A stretch of 16,365 nucleotides of DNA, taken from positions 1 through 16,365 of the forward strand of contig DGYJ01000083.1 in assembly GCA_002396665.1 (NCBI GenBank). Reading direction: 5' to 3'. The notes beneath the pieces are model-generated. The model saw only the letters and a list, made by a program, of their open reading frames with translations, searched no databases and was not told the origin of the DNA. The stretch is from Bdellovibrionaceae bacterium UBA5009. GTDB lineage: Bacteria > Bdellovibrionota > Bdellovibrionia > Bdellovibrionales > Bdellovibrionaceae. Position 1 is the first letter of the stretch, and each line of letters starts with the position of its first letter. The position numbers were made by a program, and so were the translations under genes. Positions 13,988 to 16,365 of this stretch are shown one piece after another.

Positions 13988-15100
13988 ATGTCTGTTCCAT
14001 TTATCGATTTAAAAACTCAGTACCAAGCTTTGAAAAGCTCAATTGATGCCCGCATTCAAAAAGTTTTAGAAAGTGGCGCCTATATCAATGGCCCCGAAGT
14101 TCAAGAGCTCGAAAAAAAATTAGCTGAACACACAGGTGCAAAATATTGCCTCGCTGTCGGAAGTGGAACGGACTCTCTTGTGATGCCACTCATGGGACTT
14201 GGAATTGGAGCTGGTGATGAAGTGATCACAACGGCTTTTTCCTTTATCGCGACTGCAGAAACTATTGTGCTCGCAGGGGCCAAGCCAATCTATGTCGATA
14301 TCGATCCAAAGACTTTCAATATTGATGTTTCTCAAATCGAAAAATTCATCACTCCAAAAACTAAAGCCATCATGCCTGTTTCATTGTATGGACAAGTTTC
14401 TGATATGGACGAAATCAATGCGATCGCAAAAAAGCATAATTTGCACGTCATCGAAGATTCCGCACAAAGTTACGGAGCACTTTATAAAGGCAAACGAAGT
14501 GGAAATTTAAGCACTGCCAGCGGAACCAGCTTTTATCCCGCTAAACCTCTGGGCTGCTACGGAGAAGGTGGAGCCATTTTTACAAACGACGATCAGCTCT
14601 ATAAGGCGATGAAGGAAATTCGTGATCATGGCTCTGAAAGTCGCTACTACCATACTCGCCTAGGCATCAATGGCCGCTTAGATACAATTCAGTGTGCCAT
14701 TTTACTGTGCAAACTTGAACGTTACGAATGGGAACTAGCACAAAGACAAAAAATCGCCGATCGCTTCAGTCAAGCCTTTGCTACAATTAAAGCAAAAGAC
14801 TTCTCTGCTCCCCATGTAAAAAACGATCGCAATAGCGTTTGGGCACAATATACTTTAACTGTCCATGACCGCGCCGATTTTCAAAAACGAATGACTGAAA
14901 TGGGCGTTCCTACAGTTGTCCACTATCCTCGCACCATGCCTGATCAGCCATGGTATAAAGAAAATACTGCACATTCAGGATTAAACATCCCAAATGCACG
15001 CTGGGCCGCTGACCATGTTGTTAGCCTTCCCATGTTTCCCGATATGAACACAGCGACACAAGACAAAATCATTGAAAGCGTCTTGAAAGCTGTGCAATAA
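13988..15100 (+). CDS. DegT/DnrJ/EryC1/StrS sugar aminotransferase, WbpE-like
   Basis: PLP-dependent aminotransferase of 370 residues acting on nucleotide-linked keto-sugars in the cytoplasm. It aligns from memory over its full length with Pseudomonas WbpE: VPFIDLKTQYQAL, SGAYINGPEVQELE, GSGTDSLVM, DEVITTAFSFIATAET, PVSLYGQ, VIEDSAQSYGA, and SFYPAKPLGCYGEGGAIFTND carried by the PLP lysine Lys186, then RLGINGRLDTIQ and VPTVVHYP. WbpE aminates UDP-3-keto-GlcNAc uronate for O-antigen; GnnB, a relative, aminates UDP-3-keto-GlcNAc for lipid A with 2,3-diaminoglucose. No partner dehydrogenase is in the window, so the exact sugar is open. kdsA follows after seven bases and a membrane protein after that, placing it in envelope glycan synthesis. 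Confidence 0.9.
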   Translation: MSVPFIDLKTQYQALKSSIDARIQKVLESGAYINGPEVQELEKKLAEHTGAKYCLAVGSGTDSLVMPLMGLGIGAGDEVITTAFSFIATAETIVLAGAKPIYVDIDPKTFNIDVSQIEKFITPKTKAIMPVSLYGQVSDMDEINAIAKKHNLHVIEDSAQSYGALYKGKRSGNLSTASGTSFYPAKPLGCYGEGGAIFTNDDQLYKAMKEIRDHGSESRYYHTRLGINGRLDTIQCAILLCKLERYEWELAQRQKIADRFSQAFATIKAKDFSAPHVKNDRNSVWAQYTLTVHDRADFQKRMTEMGVPTVVHYPRTMPDQPWYKENTAHSGLNIPNARWAADHVVSLPMFPDMNTATQDKIIESVLKAVQ

Positions 15101-15107
15101 AAGAGGG

Positions 15108-15965
15108 ATGACAGAATTTACACCACTTAAAAACACAGTTTCCCTGAAGCACAATGGCCAAACGATCACCTGGGGGGACTGCAAATCTTTTGTTCTCTTT
15201 GCAGGTCCAGATATTATTGAAGACGAGGGCCTGGTTTTAGAGACCGGTAGCGAAATCAAAAAAATCACCTCAGAACTTGGCATCCCTTGGATTTTAAAAT
15301 GCTCCTTCGACAAAGCCAATCGTCAAAGCGCAAATAATTTCCGTGGACCTGGCGTTGATAGCGCCCTCAATTCACTAGGCAAAATCAAAAGCAAATTGGA
15401 CTGTCCACTTCTGACAGATGTTCATGAAACCTATCAAGTGAAACCAACAGCTGAAATCGCTGACGTCTTGCAAATCCCAGCCTTCTTATCGCGACAAACT
15501 GATCTTCTTGTCGAAGCAGCAAAAACTGACAAAGTGATTCATATTAAAAAAGGACAGTTTCTTGCTCCGTGGGATATGAAGTCCATTGCGCAGAAAGCAG
15601 CTCAAGCTGGAAACTCAAAATTATTACTTTGCGATCGCGGCACAACTTTTGGGTACAATCGACTGATCAATGACATGACAGGCCTTGTAGAAATGCGACG
15701 CCTTGGATTCCCCGTCATCATGGATGTGACCCACTCAACACAACTGCCAGGCGCCTCGGGCGACAGCAGTGGCGGACGTCGCGATATGGTTCCAGTTCTT
15801 GCACGGGCAGCGATGGCTGTTGGTGTCGATGGGATTTTTCTTGAAACCCATCCTCGTCCGGACGAAGCCCTTTGTGATGGACCAACCTCTTTGCCGCTCA
15901 AAGACCTTAAGCCATTTCTACTGCGATTAAAGGCCATCTGGAACACTCACTTTTCTGGAGTCTAA
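15108..15965 (+). CDS. kdsA: 3-deoxy-D-manno-octulosonate-8-phosphate synthase (KdsA)
   Basis: Condenses PEP with arabinose-5-phosphate to give Kdo-8-phosphate, the first committed step to the Kdo of LPS; cytoplasmic, 285 residues (family 270-285). Family motifs are complete: KCSFDKANRQS, RGPGVD, TDVHETYQV, IPAFLSRQTDL, IKKGQFLAPWDM, LCDRGTTFGYN, DVTHSTQ, SGGRR and ETHPRPDEALCDGP. Metal-site positions read Asp35, His209, Glu246, Asp257. Position 35 (FAGPDIIED) is Cys in metal-dependent and Asn in metal-independent enzymes, so Asp is unusual. GAGGG directly abuts ATG 15108 with no spacing and no other start fits, so translation may depend on coupling with the aminotransferase, whose stop is seven bases upstream. 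Confidence 0.95.
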   Translation: MTEFTPLKNTVSLKHNGQTITWGDCKSFVLFAGPDIIEDEGLVLETGSEIKKITSELGIPWILKCSFDKANRQSANNFRGPGVDSALNSLGKIKSKLDCPLLTDVHETYQVKPTAEIADVLQIPAFLSRQTDLLVEAAKTDKVIHIKKGQFLAPWDMKSIAQKAAQAGNSKLLLCDRGTTFGYNRLINDMTGLVEMRRLGFPVIMDVTHSTQLPGASGDSSGGRRDMVPVLARAAMAVGVDGIFLETHPRPDEALCDGPTSLPLKDLKPFLLRLKAIWNTHFSGV

Positions 15966-16365
15966 GTGATAAAGCACTCAAAAAATATTCTGAAGTCTTC
16001 TCTCAAGCTTATTTTCGCAGGGGCCATTATTTTTTGGCTGGTCAAAGAAGGTAAGCTTAATTTTGCTGCCCTTAAAAGTCTGTGCACGCCAACATACTTA
16101 CTTATTGCCTTCAGCATCACTCTCACTAGCTTTCTGCTTGTGACAGAACGCTGGAGACTTTTACTAAGAACTCAAAATGTGAATCTTCCCTACTTTGCAC
16201 TTTTTAAGCTTTCAATGATTGGACTTTTTTTTAACTTTGCCATGCCTGGCGGTGTTGGTGGTGATGTCGTCAAAGGATTCTATTTTTACAAGCAAACTGG
16301 GCATCCCAGATCCATCGCAGTCTCTAGTGTCTTTGCAGATCGTATATTTGGACTCTACACAATGG
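15966..16365 (+). CDS. UPF0104 / LPG-synthase-TM-like integral membrane protein, 3'-partial
   Basis: N-terminal 133 residues of a polytopic membrane protein; the gene runs off the window. It has hydrophobic segments at about residues 13-24, 43-60 and 85-105, and the signature FFNFAMPGGVGGDVVKGFY followed by SIAVSSVFADRIFGLYTM. This signature is characteristic of the YbhN/AglD/lysylphosphatidylglycerol-synthase transmembrane family, several members of which are linked to lipid or glycolipid flipping. The start is GTG 15966, directly after the kdsA stop, with GGAG five bases upstream, so it is translationally coupled to kdsA. The envelope-glycan context suggests a lipid-linked role, but with the C terminus missing I cannot tell whether an aminoacyl-transferase domain follows. 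Confidence 0.8.
   Translation, partial: MIKHSKNILKSSLKLIFAGAIIFWLVKEGKLNFAALKSLCTPTYLLIAFSITLTSFLLVTERWRLLLRTQNVNLPYFALFKLSMIGLFFNFAMPGGVGGDVVKGFYFYKQTGHPRSIAVSSVFADRIFGLYTM

Noticed and set aside
14981..15319. Minus-strand open frame across the aminotransferase-kdsA junction
   Set aside because: It is antisense to two firm genes, with no recognisable domain or start signal.
1..16365. Search for CRISPR arrays, tRNA/rRNA genes, insertion sequences, prophage or defence genes
   Set aside because: No regularly spaced repeats, transposase or integrase motifs, or cloverleaf sequences were seen; the window reads as ordinary chromosomal envelope and metabolic genes.

Overview
The window comes from a Gram-negative bacterium. 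It encodes a complete tripartite efflux pump, a FadL-type outer-membrane protein, Kdo-8-phosphate synthase for LPS, and several exported periplasmic proteins. The DNA is AT-leaning, genes are tightly packed, and TTG or GTG starts are used more than once. The gene mix (YceI and S8 exoenzymes, amino-sugar enzymes, a DegT aminotransferase next to kdsA) would suit a member of the Bdellovibrionota, but this is an impression from protein flavour; no marker gene here settles it. I see no rRNA, tRNA, CRISPR array, transposase, integrase or phage gene.

Layout. (1) 1-5264, + strand: an RND efflux operon of adaptor (5' end outside the window), inner-membrane pump and TolC-like outer-membrane factor, each pair overlapping by 1-4 bases. 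The adaptor appears to lack the alpha-helical hairpin, and the pump has a reduced proton-relay residue set. (2) 5381-6269, + strand: a DCC-family (DUF393) CxxC protein, probably read from a leaderless mRNA, followed by a small four-helix membrane protein. (3) 6266-9678, alternating strands: a NagB-like sugar-phosphate isomerase/deaminase (-), a PIG-L/LmbE de-N-acetylase (+), a ROK sugar kinase (-) and fermentative D-lactate dehydrogenase (+). Together the first three could take GlcNAc to GlcN, then GlcN-6-P, then Fru-6-P. A compact pair of divergent promoters sharing a palindromic -10 box lies between the first two. (4) 9753-13878, - strand: a YceI-like periplasmic protein, an S8 subtilisin-like exoprotease co-translated with a small exported cysteine-containing protein, and a FadL/OmpP1-type beta-barrel. 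(5) 13988-16365, + strand: an envelope-glycan operon of DegT/WbpE-like sugar aminotransferase, kdsA and a UPF0104/LPG-synthase-TM-like membrane protein cut by the window end.

No complete, clearly new multi-gene system is visible. The strongest points for follow-up are the hairpin-less adaptor inside an otherwise complete RND-TolC operon, a KdsA with Asp where all well-known enzymes have Cys or Asn at the metal site, the overlapping divergent promoters with a leaderless start, and the small protein translationally coupled to the secreted protease.
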